From Pseudomonas sp. Root71 (GTDB taxonomy: Bacteria > Pseudomonadota > Gammaproteobacteria > Pseudomonadales > Pseudomonadaceae), in NCBI RefSeq assembly GCF_001429045.1, contig NZ_LMHY01000002.1:62001-126000 (forward strand): a stretch of DNA of 64,000 bases, written 5' to 3'. Positions 25,730 through 36,219 of this stretch are shown piece after piece. The notes below the pieces were generated by a model. The model searched no databases and was not told the origin of the DNA. It was given only the letters and a program-made list of their open reading frames with translations. The position numbers were made by a program, and so were the translations under genes. Position 1 is the stretch's first letter. Each line of letters begins with the position of its first letter.

Positions 25730-26581
25730 ATGACTTCTGTTCAGTCCTCGACCCGGTTGCCTTGCGGCAACCGGGTTCTTGATTTGGCCCAGACGCATGT
25801 CATGGGTATTCTCAATGTCACTCCTGATTCTTTCTCCGATGGCGGCCAATATAGCCAGCTCGACGCGGCCATGCGCCACGCCGAAGCCATGGTGGCGGCC
25901 GGCGCGACGCTGATCGATGTCGGTGGCGAGTCCACTCGTCCCGGTGCCAGAGTGGTGTCACCACTGGAGGAGCTGGAGCGCGTAGCCCCCATCGTCGAGC
26001 GCATCAGTCGCGAGCTGGATGTGATCATATCGGTCGATACCTCAACGCCAGCCGTCATGCGTGAAGCTGCGCGCCTGGGTGCCGGGTTGATCAATGACGT
26101 ACGTTCGTTGCGTCGTGATGGTGCTCTGGATGCAGCGGCAGCCACCGGGCTTCCGGTTTGTCTGATGCACATGCTGGGCGAGCCGGGCGATATGCAGGAC
26201 AATCCGCAGTATCAGGACGTTACAAGGGAGGTTGGAGAGTTTCTCGCCGAGCGCATGCATCAGTGTTCATTGGTGGGTATTCCCGCTGAGCGGGTCATTC
26301 TTGACCCCGGCTTTGGCTTCGCTAAAACCTTGCAGCACAATCTAAGCTTGTTCAAACATATGGAGGCCTTGCATGCCTTGGGGCGGCCCTTGTTGGTCGG
26401 GGTTTCTCGAAAGAGCATGATTGGTCAGGCGTTGAGTCGTCCGGTGGGGGACCGACTGTATGGCGGTTTGGCGCTCGCGGCGCTGGCTTTGGCGAAAGGT
26501 GCGCGTATATTGCGCGTCCATGATGTAGCCGAAACAGTGGATGTGGTGCGGATGATCGCCGCAGTGGAATCAGCCGAATAA
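25730..26581 (+). CDS. folP: Dihydropteroate synthase
   Basis: A 283-residue TIM-barrel enzyme that joins 4-aminobenzoate to the pterin in folate synthesis, the target of sulfonamides. Signatures are [16 protein letters not shown] and [16 protein letters not shown], with GVSRKSMIG near the C-terminus. It follows ftsH by eight bases and precedes glmM, the conserved ftsH-folP-glmM order. The first 20 residues before LAQTHVMG are slightly longer than in E. coli. Confidence 0.97.
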   Translation: MTSVQSSTRLPCGNRVLDLAQTHVMGILNVTPDSFSDGGQYSQLDAAMRHAEAMVAAGATLIDVGGESTRPGARVVSPLEELERVAPIVERISRELDVIISVDTSTPAVMREAARLGAGLINDVRSLRRDGALDAAAATGLPVCLMHMLGEPGDMQDNPQYQDVTREVGEFLAERMHQCSLVGIPAERVILDPGFGFAKTLQHNLSLFKHMEALHALGRPLLVGVSRKSMIGQALSRPVGDRLYGGLALAALALAKGARILRVHDVAETVDVVRMIAAVESAE

Positions 26582-26597
26582 GAATGATGGAGCACTT

Positions 26598-27935
26598 ATG
26601 AGCAAAAAATATTTTGGCACCGATGGTATTCGTGGACGTGTTGGTCAATACCCGATTACCCCTGATTTCATGCTCAAGCTCGGCTGGGCTGCTGGCATGG
26701 CTTTCCGCAAGATGGGCGCCTGCAAGGTGCTGGTCGGCAAGGACACTCGAATTTCCGGCTACATGTTTGAGTCGGCGCTTGAAGCAGGGCTGACGTCGGC
26801 AGGTGCCGATGTGATGCTGCTGGGGCCTATGCCGACTCCGGCAATCGCCTATCTGACGCGTACTTTTCATGCCGAGGCAGGCATCGTCATCAGTGCGTCG
26901 CACAATCCGCATGATGATAATGGCATCAAGTTCTTCTCCGGCAAGGGCACCAAGCTCCCGGATGAAGTCGAACTGATGATCGAAGAGTTGCTCGATACGC
27001 CGATGACCGTGGTTGAGTCGAGCAAGATCGGCAAGGTTTCGCGAATCAACGATGCGTCGGGGCGCTATATCGAGTTCTGCAAGAGCAGCGTGCCGACCGG
27101 CACCAGCTTCACGGGCCTGAAGATCGTCATCGACTGCGCTCACGGCGCGACCTACAAAGTGGCGCCGAGCGTGTTCCGCGAGTTGGGCGCTGAAGTCGTC
27201 GTGCTGTCGGCGCAACCCAATGGATTGAACATCAACGACAATTGCGGTTCGACCCATATGGGGCCGCTGCAGGCTGCCGTCGTGGCTGAGAAGGCCGATC
27301 TGGGCATTGCTTTCGATGGCGACGGTGACCGCGTCCAGATGGTCGATCACACCGGTGCGGTGGTGGATGGTGATGAGCTGCTGTTCATCATTGCCCGTGA
27401 CCTGCATGAGCGCGACAAGCTTCAAGGCGGCGTGGTCGGAACCTTGATGAGTAACCTGGGGCTGGAGCTGGCCCTGGCTGACCTGGGTATTCCATTGGTG
27501 CGTGCCAACGTCGGTGACCGCTATGTCATTGCCGAGCTGCTGGAGCGCAACTGGATCGTGGGTGGTGAAAACTCCGGGCACATCGTGTGCTTCAGTCACA
27601 CCACCACCGGTGATGCAATCATTGCGGCGCTTCAGGTGTTGATGGCGCTGCGATCGCGTGACGAAAGTCTGGCGCAATCCCGGCAGGCGCTGCGCAAGTG
27701 CCCTCAGGTGTTGATCAATGTGCGATTCGGTGGCGGCGCAAGCCCTCTTGATCATCCGTCGGTCAAGGAAGCCAGCGAGCGGGTGACCAAGGCCATGGCG
27801 GGTCGCGGGCGTGTGCTGTTGCGCAAGTCAGGAACCGAACCGCTGGTGCGTGTGATGGTCGAAGGCGAAGACGAAACGCAGGTTCGTGGCTATGCCGAAG
27901 AGCTGGCAAAACTGGTTACTGAAGTTTCTGCCTGA
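26598..27935 (+). CDS. glmM: Phosphoglucosamine mutase
   Basis: A 445-residue enzyme that converts glucosamine-6-phosphate to glucosamine-1-phosphate for peptidoglycan and LPS. The active-site serine is Ser101 in [12 protein letters not shown]. The Mg-binding loop is [13 protein letters not shown] and the C-terminal phosphate site is [17 protein letters not shown]. Length is standard. It lies 16 bases after folP with a TGGAG-like ribosome site. Confidence 0.97.
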   Translation: MSKKYFGTDGIRGRVGQYPITPDFMLKLGWAAGMAFRKMGACKVLVGKDTRISGYMFESALEAGLTSAGADVMLLGPMPTPAIAYLTRTFHAEAGIVISASHNPHDDNGIKFFSGKGTKLPDEVELMIEELLDTPMTVVESSKIGKVSRINDASGRYIEFCKSSVPTGTSFTGLKIVIDCAHGATYKVAPSVFRELGAEVVVLSAQPNGLNINDNCGSTHMGPLQAAVVAEKADLGIAFDGDGDRVQMVDHTGAVVDGDELLFIIARDLHERDKLQGGVVGTLMSNLGLELALADLGIPLVRANVGDRYVIAELLERNWIVGGENSGHIVCFSHTTTGDAIIAALQVLMALRSRDESLAQSRQALRKCPQVLINVRFGGGASPLDHPSVKEASERVTKAMAGRGRVLLRKSGTEPLVRVMVEGEDETQVRGYAEELAKLVTEVSA

Positions 27936-28001
27936 ATTCGGCTTGCCAGCCATGATTGTGTTGGGTAACATCTGCGCCCACTTTGACCGACGAGGTACAG
28001 C

Positions 28002-28757
28002 ATGCGTCGCCCTATGGTAGCTGGTAACTGGAAGATGCACGGTACCCGCGCCAGCGTCGCTGAGCTGATCAACGGCCTTCGTGACTTGGCGTTGCCGAGC
28101 AGTGTTGATGTCGCGGTATTCCCGCCTTTGCTGCATATCAATCAAGTGATTGATGGCCTGGAAGGAAAGTCGATTTCGGTCGGTGCGCAGAATTCTGCGG
28201 TGGAATCCGGACAAGGTGCGTTGACCGGTGAAGTTGCACCGAGTCAGTTGGTGGATGCAGGTTGTTCCCTGGTACTTGTCGGGCACTCCGAACGCCGCCA
28301 GATCATGGGCGAGCAGGACGCAGTGCTGATCCGCAAGTTCGCAGCGGCACAGGCATGTGGCTTGATTCCGGTGTTGTGCATAGGGGAGACCCTTGAGCAG
28401 CGTGAAGCCGGAAAAACTCTTGAGGTTGTCTCGCGTCAGCTGGGCAGTATCATCGAGGAGCTGGGTGTTGGTGTCTTTGCCAAGGCAGTGATCGCTTACG
28501 AGCCGGTCTGGGCCATTGGCACCGGGCTGACTGCAACGCCACAACAGGCGCAGGATGTGCATGCAGCCATTCGCGCCCAGTTGGCGGCAGAGAATTCTGA
28601 AGTCGCACAAGGTGTGCGGCTTCTATACGGCGGCAGCGTGAAGGCGGCCAATGCGGTCGAACTGTTCGGCATGCCGGATATCGATGGGGGTCTCATTGGT
28701 GGGGCTTCCCTGAATGCAGATGAGTTCGGTGCGATCTGTCGCGCCGCGGGAAACTGA
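28002..28757 (+). CDS. tpiA: Triosephosphate isomerase
   Basis: A 251-residue TIM barrel that interconverts DHAP and glyceraldehyde-3-phosphate. Motifs: GNWKMHG (lysine near residue 11), LVGHSERR (catalytic His) and [11 protein letters not shown] (catalytic Glu). The phosphate loop [11 protein letters not shown] is intact. It sits 66 bases after glmM and 4 bases before secG, the conserved tpiA-secG pair. Confidence 0.97.
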   Translation: MRRPMVAGNWKMHGTRASVAELINGLRDLALPSSVDVAVFPPLLHINQVIDGLEGKSISVGAQNSAVESGQGALTGEVAPSQLVDAGCSLVLVGHSERRQIMGEQDAVLIRKFAAAQACGLIPVLCIGETLEQREAGKTLEVVSRQLGSIIEELGVGVFAKAVIAYEPVWAIGTGLTATPQQAQDVHAAIRAQLAAENSEVAQGVRLLYGGSVKAANAVELFGMPDIDGGLIGGASLNADEFGAICRAAGN

Positions 28758-28761
28758 AAAA

Positions 28762-29145
28762 ATGCTGGAAACAGTCGTAGTCGTTTTTCATCTGCTGGGT
28801 GCATTGGGCGTAGTAGCTCTGGTTTTGCTGCAGCAGGGTAAAGGTGCGGATGCTGGCGCGTCTTTCGGAGCAGGTGCTTCAAATACTGTGTTCGGAAGCC
28901 AAGGTTCCTCTACCTTTCTTAGTAAGTTTACTGCTATACTTGCCGCAGGTTTTTTCATAACCAGCTTGGGGTTAGGTTACTTTGCTAAAGAGAAGGCTCA
29001 CCAGCTGACTCAAGTAGGTCTCCCAAATCCAGCGGTACTGGAAGTTCCAAAGCAACAACCGGCTTCTGATGATGTCCCGGTGCTTCAAGAGCAAAAGTCG
29101 GCTACTCCAGCGACTGACGTGCCTCCAGCTCAAGAGCAGAAGTAA
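28762..29145 (+). CDS. secG: Preprotein translocase subunit SecG
   Basis: A 127-residue inner-membrane protein of the SecYEG channel. Two membrane spans are visible (about 3-22 and 53-72), joined by the conserved [17 protein letters not shown]. The C-terminal tail is rich in Pro, Gln and Glu. ATG at 28762 was chosen because [19 protein letters not shown] is the family start; frames further upstream overlap tpiA. Two tRNA genes follow. Confidence 0.93.
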   Translation: MLETVVVVFHLLGALGVVALVLLQQGKGADAGASFGAGASNTVFGSQGSSTFLSKFTAILAAGFFITSLGLGYFAKEKAHQLTQVGLPNPAVLEVPKQQPASDDVPVLQEQKSATPATDVPPAQEQK

Positions 29146-29167
29146 GAAGGGTTTCAAACGTAGTATT

Positions 29168-29253
29168 GCCGAGGTGGTGGAATTGGTAGACACGCAACCT
29201 TGAGGTGGTTGTGCCCATAGGGTGTAGGGGTTCGAGTCCCCTTCTCGGTACCA
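29168..29253 (+). tRNA. tRNA-Leu (anticodon GAG)
   Basis: An 86-base class II tRNA with encoded CCA. The anticodon stem CAACC/GGTTG encloses TTGAGGT with GAG as anticodon. The variable arm is long, as in leucine tRNAs, and the T arm is GGGG-TTCGAGT-CCCC. The acceptor stem closes with a G-U pair at 1-72. Confidence 0.95.
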
Positions 29254-29265
29254 ATTAGTCAGGAG

Positions 29266-29288
29266 AGCCCGCTGTTGCGGGCTTTCTT
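29266..29288 (+). terminator. Terminator after tRNA-Leu
   Basis: AGCCCGC, TGTT, GCGGGCT followed by TTCTT. It separates the leucine and initiator tRNA genes. Confidence 0.7.
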
Positions 29289-29350
29289 GCAGGTGGAAGG
29301 TTACATTGACCCTGTAGGGGATCGGTCGTATACTTCCGCCCCAGCTTTGT

Positions 29351-29427
<77 letters not shown>

Positions 29428-29435
29428 GTTTAAGG

Positions 29436-29457
29436 AGCCCCTTTTAAGGGGCTTTTT
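29436..29457 (+). terminator. Terminator after initiator tRNA
   Basis: AGCCCCTT and AAGGGGCT arms with a TT loop, then TTTTTG. The first of two terminators in the rimP leader. Confidence 0.8.
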
Positions 29458-29502
29458 GTTAGCTGGACACTTTCAACGCCGCTGTTCGACGGCGTTTCAA
29501 GG

Positions 29503-29526
29503 ATGGGCGTTTCGCCCATTTTTTTA
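29503..29526 (+). promoter_or_regulatory. Second terminator in the rimP-nusA leader
   Basis: ATGGGCG, TTT, CGCCCAT followed by at least six T. It ends about 40 bases before the rimP start. Another stem, AACGCCG/CGGCGTT at 29475-29496, lies between the two terminators. In E. coli, termination in this leader contributes to NusA autoregulation; the same is likely here. Confidence 0.7.
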
Positions 29527-29565
29527 TTTTGCATAGCATGCACATACATGCACTAGGGGGTTCAG

Positions 29566-30024
29566 GTGTCGAGCAAGCTAGAAGAGTTGCAGGCCTTGCT
29601 GGCCCCGGTGGTCGTGGCCCTAGGCTATGAATGCTGGGGTATCGAGTTTTCGGCTCAGGGTCGTCACTCGATGTTGCGCGTTTATATCGATAAAGAAGGC
29701 GGCGTGCTGGTGGACGATTGCGCCATCGTCAGCCGTCAGATCAGCGGTGTGCTGGATGTTGAAGATCCAATCTCCGTTGAGTACACCCTTGAAGTTTCCT
29801 CGCCTGGCATGGAACGCCCTCTGTTCACTCTTGAGCAGTTTGCAAAATTTGCCGGTGAACAAGTGAAGATCAAGCTGCGCTCGCCTTTTGAAGGACGACG
29901 CAACTTTCAGGGCCTTCTGCGCGGCGTAGAAGAGCAGGATGTCGTGGTGCAGGTAGATGACCATGAGTTCCTGTTGCCGATCGATATGATCGACAAGGCC
30001 AACATTATTCCCAGTTTTGACTGA
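29566..30024 (+). CDS. rimP: Ribosome maturation factor RimP
   Basis: A 152-residue 30S assembly factor. Conserved blocks are [21 protein letters not shown] (about 22-42, one residue past the quoted core) and [12 protein letters not shown] near residue 83. The start is GTG with AGGGGG five bases upstream. It begins the conserved rimP-nusA-infB-rbfA-truB-rpsO-pnp series, behind metY and a terminator-rich leader. Confidence 0.95.
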   Translation: MSSKLEELQALLAPVVVALGYECWGIEFSAQGRHSMLRVYIDKEGGVLVDDCAIVSRQISGVLDVEDPISVEYTLEVSSPGMERPLFTLEQFAKFAGEQVKIKLRSPFEGRRNFQGLLRGVEEQDVVVQVDDHEFLLPIDMIDKANIIPSFD

Positions 30025-30083
30025 GGCGTGCCAGATACTGCGGATCCCGCGGATCCAATGGCTTGCGAAAGGCGAGGCGTACG

Positions 30084-31565
30084 ATGAGCAAAGAAGTACT
30101 GCTGGTTGTTGAGTCGGTATCCAATGAAAAGGGCGTACCGGCAAACGTGATTTTTGAAGCGCTGGAGCTGGCCCTGGCCACTGCTACCAAGAAGCGTTTC
30201 GAAGACGAAGTTGATCTGCGTGTGGAAATCAACCGCCACACGGGTGCATACGAGACATTCCGTCGCTGGACGGTCGTCGAAGAAGCAGACCTGGACGATC
30301 CGGCCATCGAAACCTGGCCGAGCAAGGTTGCCGAAACGCATCCTGGTGCCAAGGTCGGTGACGTCGTAGAAGAGAAGATCGAGTCCATCGAGTTCGGCCG
30401 CATCGCTGCACAGACTGCCAAGCAGGTCATCGTGCAGAAAGTTCGCGAAGCCGAGCGCGCTCAGGTTGTTGACGCTTACCGCGAGCGCCTGGGTGAAATC
30501 ATCTCCGGCACCGTGAAAAAAGTCACCCGCGACAACGTGATCGTTGATCTGGGCAACAACGCTGAAGCGTTGCTGGCCCGTGAAGACATCATTTCTCGCG
30601 AAACTTTCCGGGTTGGCGTGCGTCTGCGTGCGCTGCTCAAGGAAATCCGCACCGAGAACCGCGGCCCGCAGCTGATCCTGTCGCGTACCGCGCCGGAAAT
30701 GCTGATCGAGTTGTTCCGCATCGAAGTGCCGGAAATCGCCGAAGGCCTGATCGAAGTAATGGCTGCGTCCCGCGACCCGGGTTCGCGCGCCAAGATCGCG
30801 GTCCGCTCCAAGGACAAACGCATTGATCCGCAAGGCGCTTGCATCGGTATGCGCGGTTCGCGCGTCCAGGCAGTGTCCGGCGAGTTGGGCGGTGAGCGTG
30901 TGGACATCGTCCTGTGGGACGATAACCCGGCTCAGTTCGTGATCAATGCAATGTCGCCGGCTGAAGTGGCGGCAATTATCGTTGACGAAGATGCCCATGC
31001 AATGGACATCGCCGTTGGCGCAGACAATCTGGCTCAGGCCATCGGTCGCGGTGGTCAGAACGTGCGTCTGGCCAGCCAGTTGACTGGCTGGACCCTGAAC
31101 GTGATGACCGAATCGGACATCCAGGCTAAGCAGCAAGCAGAAACCGGCGACATCCTGCGCAACTTCATCGACGAGCTGGAAGTCGACGAAGACCTGGCAC
31201 AGGTGCTGGTAGATGAAGGCTTCACCAGCCTGGAAGAGATTGCCTACGTACCGTTGGAAGAAATGCTCAACATCGACGGCTTTGACGAAGAAACCGTCAA
31301 CGAGCTTCGCGCTCGTGCCAAGGATCGTTTGTTGACCAAAGCCATCGCTACTGAGGAAAAGCTGGCAGACGCCCATCCGGCCGAAGACCTGCTCTCGCTT
31401 GAGGGTATGGACAAGGATTTGGCGATGGAACTGGCGGTGCGCGGCGTAATTACCCGCGAAGACCTGGCCGAGCAGTCTATTGACGACCTGCTCGACATCG
31501 ACGGCATTGACGATGATCGTGCCGGCAAGTTGATCATGGCCGCCCGAGCCCACTGGTTCGAGTAA
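30084..31565 (+). CDS. nusA: Transcription termination/antitermination factor NusA
   Basis: A 493-residue RNA polymerase-binding protein. Domains in order: N-terminal polymerase-binding (1-125, start [18 protein letters not shown]), S1 (about 135-200, [18 protein letters not shown]), two KH domains (200-345), and two C-terminal acidic repeats (about 365-490, [15 protein letters not shown] and [16 protein letters not shown]). ATG 30084 gives the usual length; an upstream in-frame codon at 30063 is less likely. NusA may control its own operon through the leader terminators. Confidence 0.97.
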   Translation: MSKEVLLVVESVSNEKGVPANVIFEALELALATATKKRFEDEVDLRVEINRHTGAYETFRRWTVVEEADLDDPAIETWPSKVAETHPGAKVGDVVEEKIESIEFGRIAAQTAKQVIVQKVREAERAQVVDAYRERLGEIISGTVKKVTRDNVIVDLGNNAEALLAREDIISRETFRVGVRLRALLKEIRTENRGPQLILSRTAPEMLIELFRIEVPEIAEGLIEVMAASRDPGSRAKIAVRSKDKRIDPQGACIGMRGSRVQAVSGELGGERVDIVLWDDNPAQFVINAMSPAEVAAIIVDEDAHAMDIAVGADNLAQAIGRGGQNVRLASQLTGWTLNVMTESDIQAKQQAETGDILRNFIDELEVDEDLAQVLVDEGFTSLEEIAYVPLEEMLNIDGFDEETVNELRARAKDRLLTKAIATEEKLADAHPAEDLLSLEGMDKDLAMELAVRGVITREDLAEQSIDDLLDIDGIDDDRAGKLIMAARAHWFE

Positions 31566-31592
31566 TTAGGCGCGGCCTGAGGAGAGAAGTGC

Positions 31593-34118
31593 ATGACGCA
31601 AGTCACGGTGAAACAACTGGCCGATGAGGTCAAAACACCGGTAGAGCGCCTGTTGCAGCAGATGCGTGAGGCAGGTCTGCCGCACACCGCCGCCGAAGAA
31701 CATGTGACTGACAGTGAGAAGCAATCGTTGCTGACTCACTTGAAAAGCAGCCACAAGGCGAAAGTGGAAGAACCACGCAAGATTACGCTGCAGCGTAAAA
31801 CCACCAGCACCCTGCGTGTTGCTGGCAGCAAGAGCATCAGCGTTGAAGTACGCAAGAAGAAGGTCTTCGTACAGCGCAGCCCGGAAGAAATCGAAGCCGA
31901 GCGCAAGCGTGAACTGGATGAACGTCGCGCAGTAGAAAATGCTGCTCGTCAGAAGGCTGAAGAAGAAGCCAAGCGTCGCGCCGAAGAAGAAGCGCGTCGC
32001 CAGCCTGCTGCTGCGTCGACCGCTCAAGCCGTACCTGTTGCAGCGCCTGCTGCGGTGGCCGAGCCAGTTCGCGAAAGCGCACCGGTTGTGGCGGCTGCTC
32101 CAGCGCCTGCGGCCGATACCCGCAAGCGTGACGAACAGCGCCGTCCGGACAAGCCACGTGCCGACGACAGCAATCGTCGCGGTAGCGGCGATGGCGAGCG
32201 CAAAAACGCTCCGCATCGTGCTTCGGTCAAGGAAAAGGCTCCGGCTCCACGTGTTGCCCCACGTACTACCGACGAAGAAAGCGATAGCTTCCGTCGTGGT
32301 GGTCGCGGCAAGGCCAAGCTGAAGAAGCGCAACGCCCACGGTTTCCAGAGCCCTACCGGCCCTGTCGTGCGCGAAGTGAAGATCGGCGAAACCATCACTG
32401 TTGGCGATCTCGCCCAGCAGATGTCGGTGAAGGCTGCTGAAATCATCAAGTTCATGTTCAAACTGGGTACTCCAGCGACCATCAACCAGGTACTGGATCA
32501 GGAAACTGCCCAGTTGGTTGCCGAAGAACTGGGCCACAAAGTGACCCTGGTCAGCGACACCGCCCTGGAAGACTCCCTGGCCGAGTCCCTGAAGTTTGAA
32601 GGCGAGGCAGTTTCCCGTGCACCAGTCGTGACCGTAATGGGCCACGTTGACCACGGTAAGACTTCCCTGCTCGACTACATCCGTCGTGCCAAGGTTGCTG
32701 CTGGCGAAGCCGGTGGTATCACCCAGCACATCGGCGCATACCACGTTGAAACCGACCGTGGCATGGTGACGTTCCTCGACACCCCTGGTCACGCTGCGTT
32801 TACCGCAATGCGTGCCCGTGGTGCCAAGGCGACCGACATCGTGATCCTGGTGGTTGCAGCGGACGACGGCGTGATGCCGCAGACCATTGAAGCTGTCCAG
32901 CACGCGGTAGCGGCTGGTGTGCCACTGGTTGTTGCAGTGAACAAGATCGACAAGCCAGGTGCTGACCTCGATCGCATCCGTAGCGAACTGTCGGTTCACG
33001 GCGTGACGTCGGAAGAGTGGGGTGGTGACACTCCGTTCGTACCGGTCTCGGCGAAGATGGGTACTGGCGTCGACGAACTGCTCGAAGCCGTATTGCTGCA
33101 AGCCGAAGTTCTGGAACTGACTGCAACTCCTTCGGCTCCTGGCCGTGGCGTTGTGGTTGAGTCCCGTCTGGACAAGGGCCGTGGCCCGGTGGCTACCGTT
33201 CTGGTTCAAGACGGTACCCTGCGCCAAGGCGACATGGTCCTGGTCGGTTCGAACTATGGCCGTGTACGTGCCATGCTCGACGAGAACGGCAAGCCAATCA
33301 AGGAAGCCGGTCCGGCCATCCCTGTCGAGATCCTCGGCCTGGACGGTACCCCGGATGCTGGCGACGAGATGAGCGTGGTTGCCGACGAGAAGAAAGCCCG
33401 TGAAGTGGCTCTGTTCCGTCAAGGCAAGTTCCGCGAAGTCAAGCTGGCCCGTGCTCACGCCGGCAAGCTGGAAAACATCTTCGAAAACATGGGTCAGGAA
33501 GAGAAGAAGACGCTCAACATCGTCCTCAAATCCGACGTCCGTGGTTCGCTGGAAGCGTTGAACGGTGCCTTGAACGGCCTGGGTAACGACGAAGTGCAAG
33601 TGCGTGTAGTGGGTGGCGGTGTCGGTGGTATCACCGAATCCGACGCCAACCTGGCACTGGCCTCCAACGCTGTACTGTTCGGCTTCAACGTGCGTGCCGA
33701 TGCCGGCGCGCGCAAGATCGTCGAGCAGGAAGGTCTGGATATGCGTTACTACAACGTGATCTACGACATCATCGAAGACGTCAAGAAAGCCCTGACCGGT
33801 ATGCTCGGCAGCGATGTTCGCGAGAATATCCTGGGTATCGCCGAAGTGCGTGACGTGTTCCGTTCGCCGAAGTTTGGCGCGATCGCCGGTTGCATGGTTA
33901 TCGAAGGTGTTGTGCACCGTAACCGTCCGATCCGTGTACTGCGTGAAGACATCGTTATCTTCGAAGGCGAGCTGGAATCCCTGCGCCGCTTCAAGGATGA
34001 CGCTTCCGAAGTACGTGCCGGCATGGAATGCGGTATCGGCGTGAAGAGCTACAACGACGTCAAGGTCGGTGACAAGATCGAAGTCTTCGAGAAGGTGCAG
34101 GTTGCTCGCAGCCTCTAA
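31593..34118 (+). CDS. infB: Translation initiation factor IF-2
   Basis: An 841-residue GTPase that brings fMet-tRNA to the 30S subunit. The N-terminal part holds a small helical domain (1-50) and a charged Ala/Glu/Arg/Pro-rich linker (about 95-240). The G domain has [12 protein letters not shown] (G1), [11 protein letters not shown] (G3) and [10 protein letters not shown] (G4). Domains II to IV complete the protein, the last binding fMet-tRNA. Start ATG at 31593 follows nusA by 27 bases with GAGGAGAG. An internal start giving a shorter IF-2 form, as in E. coli, is possible but not evident. Confidence 0.98.
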   Translation: MTQVTVKQLADEVKTPVERLLQQMREAGLPHTAAEEHVTDSEKQSLLTHLKSSHKAKVEEPRKITLQRKTTSTLRVAGSKSISVEVRKKKVFVQRSPEEIEAERKRELDERRAVENAARQKAEEEAKRRAEEEARRQPAAASTAQAVPVAAPAAVAEPVRESAPVVAAAPAPAADTRKRDEQRRPDKPRADDSNRRGSGDGERKNAPHRASVKEKAPAPRVAPRTTDEESDSFRRGGRGKAKLKKRNAHGFQSPTGPVVREVKIGETITVGDLAQQMSVKAAEIIKFMFKLGTPATINQVLDQETAQLVAEELGHKVTLVSDTALEDSLAESLKFEGEAVSRAPVVTVMGHVDHGKTSLLDYIRRAKVAAGEAGGITQHIGAYHVETDRGMVTFLDTPGHAAFTAMRARGAKATDIVILVVAADDGVMPQTIEAVQHAVAAGVPLVVAVNKIDKPGADLDRIRSELSVHGVTSEEWGGDTPFVPVSAKMGTGVDELLEAVLLQAEVLELTATPSAPGRGVVVESRLDKGRGPVATVLVQDGTLRQGDMVLVGSNYGRVRAMLDENGKPIKEAGPAIPVEILGLDGTPDAGDEMSVVADEKKAREVALFRQGKFREVKLARAHAGKLENIFENMGQEEKKTLNIVLKSDVRGSLEALNGALNGLGNDEVQVRVVGGGVGGITESDANLALASNAVLFGFNVRADAGARKIVEQEGLDMRYYNVIYDIIEDVKKALTGMLGSDVRENILGIAEVRDVFRSPKFGAIAGCMVIEGVVHRNRPIRVLREDIVIFEGELESLRRFKDDASEVRAGMECGIGVKSYNDVKVGDKIEVFEKVQVARSL

Positions 34119-34189
34119 TTCGCGCACTTCAGGAGCCGTGACGGGTCGTCGCATGCAAATGCGCAGCTCGTCACCAGGACTCTAAACGC

Positions 34190-34223
34190 AACGCCCGGTC
34201 TGGCTTTTGTCAGGCCGGGCGTT
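34190..34223 (+). other. Terminator-like hairpin between infB and rbfA
   Basis: AACGCCCGG and CCGGGCGTT arms with a 16-base loop and only three T after the stem. It probably tunes expression or processing inside the operon and does not stop it. Confidence 0.5.
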
Positions 34224-34277
34224 TGCCGCTTTCAGACCTCACGGGTTTCACCGTGGGGCAGTAACAGGTAACAAGAC

Positions 34278-34679
34278 ATGGCAAAAGAATATAGCCGTAC
34301 CCAACGCATCGGCGATCAGATGCAGCGCGAGCTTGCACAACTGATCCGTCGTGAAGTCAAAGACCCGCGCGTCGGCCTGGTCACCATTACCGCAGTGGAA
34401 GTCAGCCGTGACGTCGGTCACGCCAAGATCTTCATCACCGTGATGGGGCAGGACAGCGCCGAAGAAATTGCACAAAGCATCAAGGTGCTCAACTCCGCCG
34501 CCGGTTTCCTGCGTATGCAGCTGGCTCGCGAGATGAAACTGCGCAGCGTTCCACAGCTGCACTTCCACTACGACGAAAGCGTCGTGCGTGGTGCGCATCT
34601 GTCGGCATTGATCGAGCGCGCAGTGGCTGAAGACAATCAGCATCCGGTTGCGGCAGAAGCCGAAGACACCAAGGAGTAA
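34278..34679 (+). CDS. rbfA: 30S ribosome-binding factor RbfA
   Basis: A 133-residue KH-like cold-adaptation factor needed for 16S rRNA 5' end maturation. It starts [19 protein letters not shown] and carries [19 protein letters not shown] and [14 protein letters not shown], all standard. Its stop is three bases before the GTG start of truB, so the two are coupled. Confidence 0.96.
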   Translation: MAKEYSRTQRIGDQMQRELAQLIRREVKDPRVGLVTITAVEVSRDVGHAKIFITVMGQDSAEEIAQSIKVLNSAAGFLRMQLAREMKLRSVPQLHFHYDESVVRGAHLSALIERAVAEDNQHPVAAEAEDTKE

Positions 34680-34682
34680 TCG

Positions 34683-35600
34683 GTGGCTCAGGTCAAACGT
34701 ATCCGTCGTAACGTCAGCGGCATTATCCTTCTCGACAAGCCGCTGGGGTTCACCTCCAACGCGGCCTTGCAGAAAGTTCGCTGGTTGCTGAACGCCGAAA
34801 AGGCAGGTCATACCGGCAGTCTCGATCCCTTGGCCACCGGCGTGTTGCCGCTGTGCTTTGGCGAGGCCACCAAGTTCTCACAATACCTGCTCGACTCCGA
34901 CAAGGGTTATGAAACCCTGGCGCAACTGGGCAAGACCACCACCACGGCGGATGCCGAGGGTGAAGTTTTGCAGGAACGCCCGGTGACCGTTGGTCGCCCC
35001 GATATCGAGGCTGTACTGCCGAAATTTCGTGGGCAAATCAGTCAGATACCGCCGATGTACTCGGCGCTCAAGCGTGATGGCCAGCCGCTGTACAAGCTGG
35101 CTCGTGCAGGCGAAGTAGTGGAGCGCGAACCGCGTTCTGTTACTATTACGCGCTTGGAATTACTGGCCTTCGAAGGTGATACTGCGCGGCTGGCGGTGGA
35201 TTGCACTAAAGGCACCTATATCCGCACCCTGGTGGAGGATATCGGTGAGCAACTCGGTTGTGGCGCTTACGTTGCAGAACTGCGACGTACCCAGGCCGGG
35301 CCATTCACCCTGGCGCAGACGGTTACCCTCGAAGAGCTGGAAGCGGTACATGCCGAAGGCGGCAACGAAGCGGTCGATCGCTTCCTGATGCCATCGGACA
35401 GCGGCCTGCTGGATTGGCCACTGTTGCAGTTCTCGGAAGCGAGTGCGTTCTACTGGCTCAACGGCCAGCCGGTACGTGCCCCGGATGCTCCGAAGTTCGG
35501 CATGGTGCGGGTACAGGATCACAATGGTCGCTTCATCGGTATCGGTGAAGTGAGCGAAGACGGGCGCATCGCGCCGCGTCGACTGATTCGGTCAGAATGA
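34683..35600 (+). CDS. truB: tRNA pseudouridine-55 synthase TruB
   Basis: A 305-residue enzyme that forms pseudouridine 55 in the T loop of tRNAs. The catalytic region is [20 protein letters not shown] with the conserved Asp in [19 protein letters not shown] and the C-terminal PUA-like part (from about 250) follow. The start is GTG, preceded by AAGGAG at the end of rbfA. Length is standard. Confidence 0.97.
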   Translation: MAQVKRIRRNVSGIILLDKPLGFTSNAALQKVRWLLNAEKAGHTGSLDPLATGVLPLCFGEATKFSQYLLDSDKGYETLAQLGKTTTTADAEGEVLQERPVTVGRPDIEAVLPKFRGQISQIPPMYSALKRDGQPLYKLARAGEVVEREPRSVTITRLELLAFEGDTARLAVDCTKGTYIRTLVEDIGEQLGCGAYVAELRRTQAGPFTLAQTVTLEELEAVHAEGGNEAVDRFLMPSDSGLLDWPLLQFSEASAFYWLNGQPVRAPDAPKFGMVRVQDHNGRFIGIGEVSEDGRIAPRRLIRSE

Positions 35601-35698
35601 CCGAAACCAGTCTGTGTAACAGCAGGCTGGCGAGGGTGGCTGTCAACAGGCACGGTCACTACTCATTTTTAGATACAGGGATTTGTCCCTGGCCTGTT

Positions 35699-35724
35699 GA
35701 AACTGTTTTTCGACAAACAGTTTC
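35699..35724 (+). other. Perfect hairpin in the rpsO leader
   Basis: GAAACTGTTT, six bases, AAACAGTTTC: a 10-base perfect stem ending about 20 bases before the rpsO ATG. A second stem, CAGGGA/TCCCTG, lies just upstream. In E. coli the rpsO leader folds into an S15-binding pseudoknot; this may be the Pseudomonas counterpart, by position only. Confidence 0.55.
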
Positions 35725-35743
35725 CTGATAAAAGGATTGCCTC

Positions 35744-36013
35744 ATGGCTCTCGACGTTCAAGAAAAAGCTCAAATCGTAGCTGACTACCAGCAAGCTGTT
35801 GGTGACACCGGTTCGCCAGAAGTGCAAGTTGCACTGCTGACCGCCAACATCAACAAACTGCAAGGTCACTTCAAGGCCAACGGTAAAGACCACCACTCCC
35901 GTCGTGGTCTGATCCGCATGGTTAACCAGCGTCGTAAGCTGCTGGACTACCTGAAAGGCAAGGATCTGGGTCGCTATCAGACTCTGATCGGTCGCCTGGG
36001 TCTGCGTCGCTAA
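35744..36013 (+). CDS. rpsO: 30S ribosomal protein S15
   Basis: An 89-residue protein that binds 16S rRNA helices early in 30S assembly. It has [20 protein letters not shown] and [20 protein letters not shown], the invariant core. AAAGGAT precedes the ATG. The order truB-rpsO-pnp is conserved. A structured leader is noted separately. Confidence 0.98.
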   Translation: MALDVQEKAQIVADYQQAVGDTGSPEVQVALLTANINKLQGHFKANGKDHHSRRGLIRMVNQRRKLLDYLKGKDLGRYQTLIGRLGLRR

Positions 36014-36046
36014 TAAGCGATTGCGCTAGAGGTTGGTTGTCTGTCG

Positions 36047-36073
36047 TGCACCAGCGGGTTTCCCGTTGGCGCA
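36047..36073 (+). other. Hairpin in the rpsO-pnp gap
   Basis: A 12-base stem with one mismatch and one G-U pair, starting TGCACCAGCGGG, with a TTT loop. No T-run follows. In E. coli an RNase III-cut stem in the pnp leader mediates PNPase autocontrol; this stem lies in the matching place. Confidence 0.5.
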
Positions 36074-36219
36074 TGGCAGGCTCCCAGCCTCAAGTTTTAT
36101 CTGGATACCTGCTTTGCCTGAGTAGCACCTGGACAAACCGGTCGGGCCGATTCCCGACATTGCCCAAGAATTTCGCAAGAAACCAGTTCCCCCAAGAGCC
36201 ACAAAGAAGGTAGGACACC

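Noticed and set aside
31566-34154. An 862-codon frame opposite infB
   Set aside because: Antisense shadow of IF-2 with no start signal and no recognisable domain.
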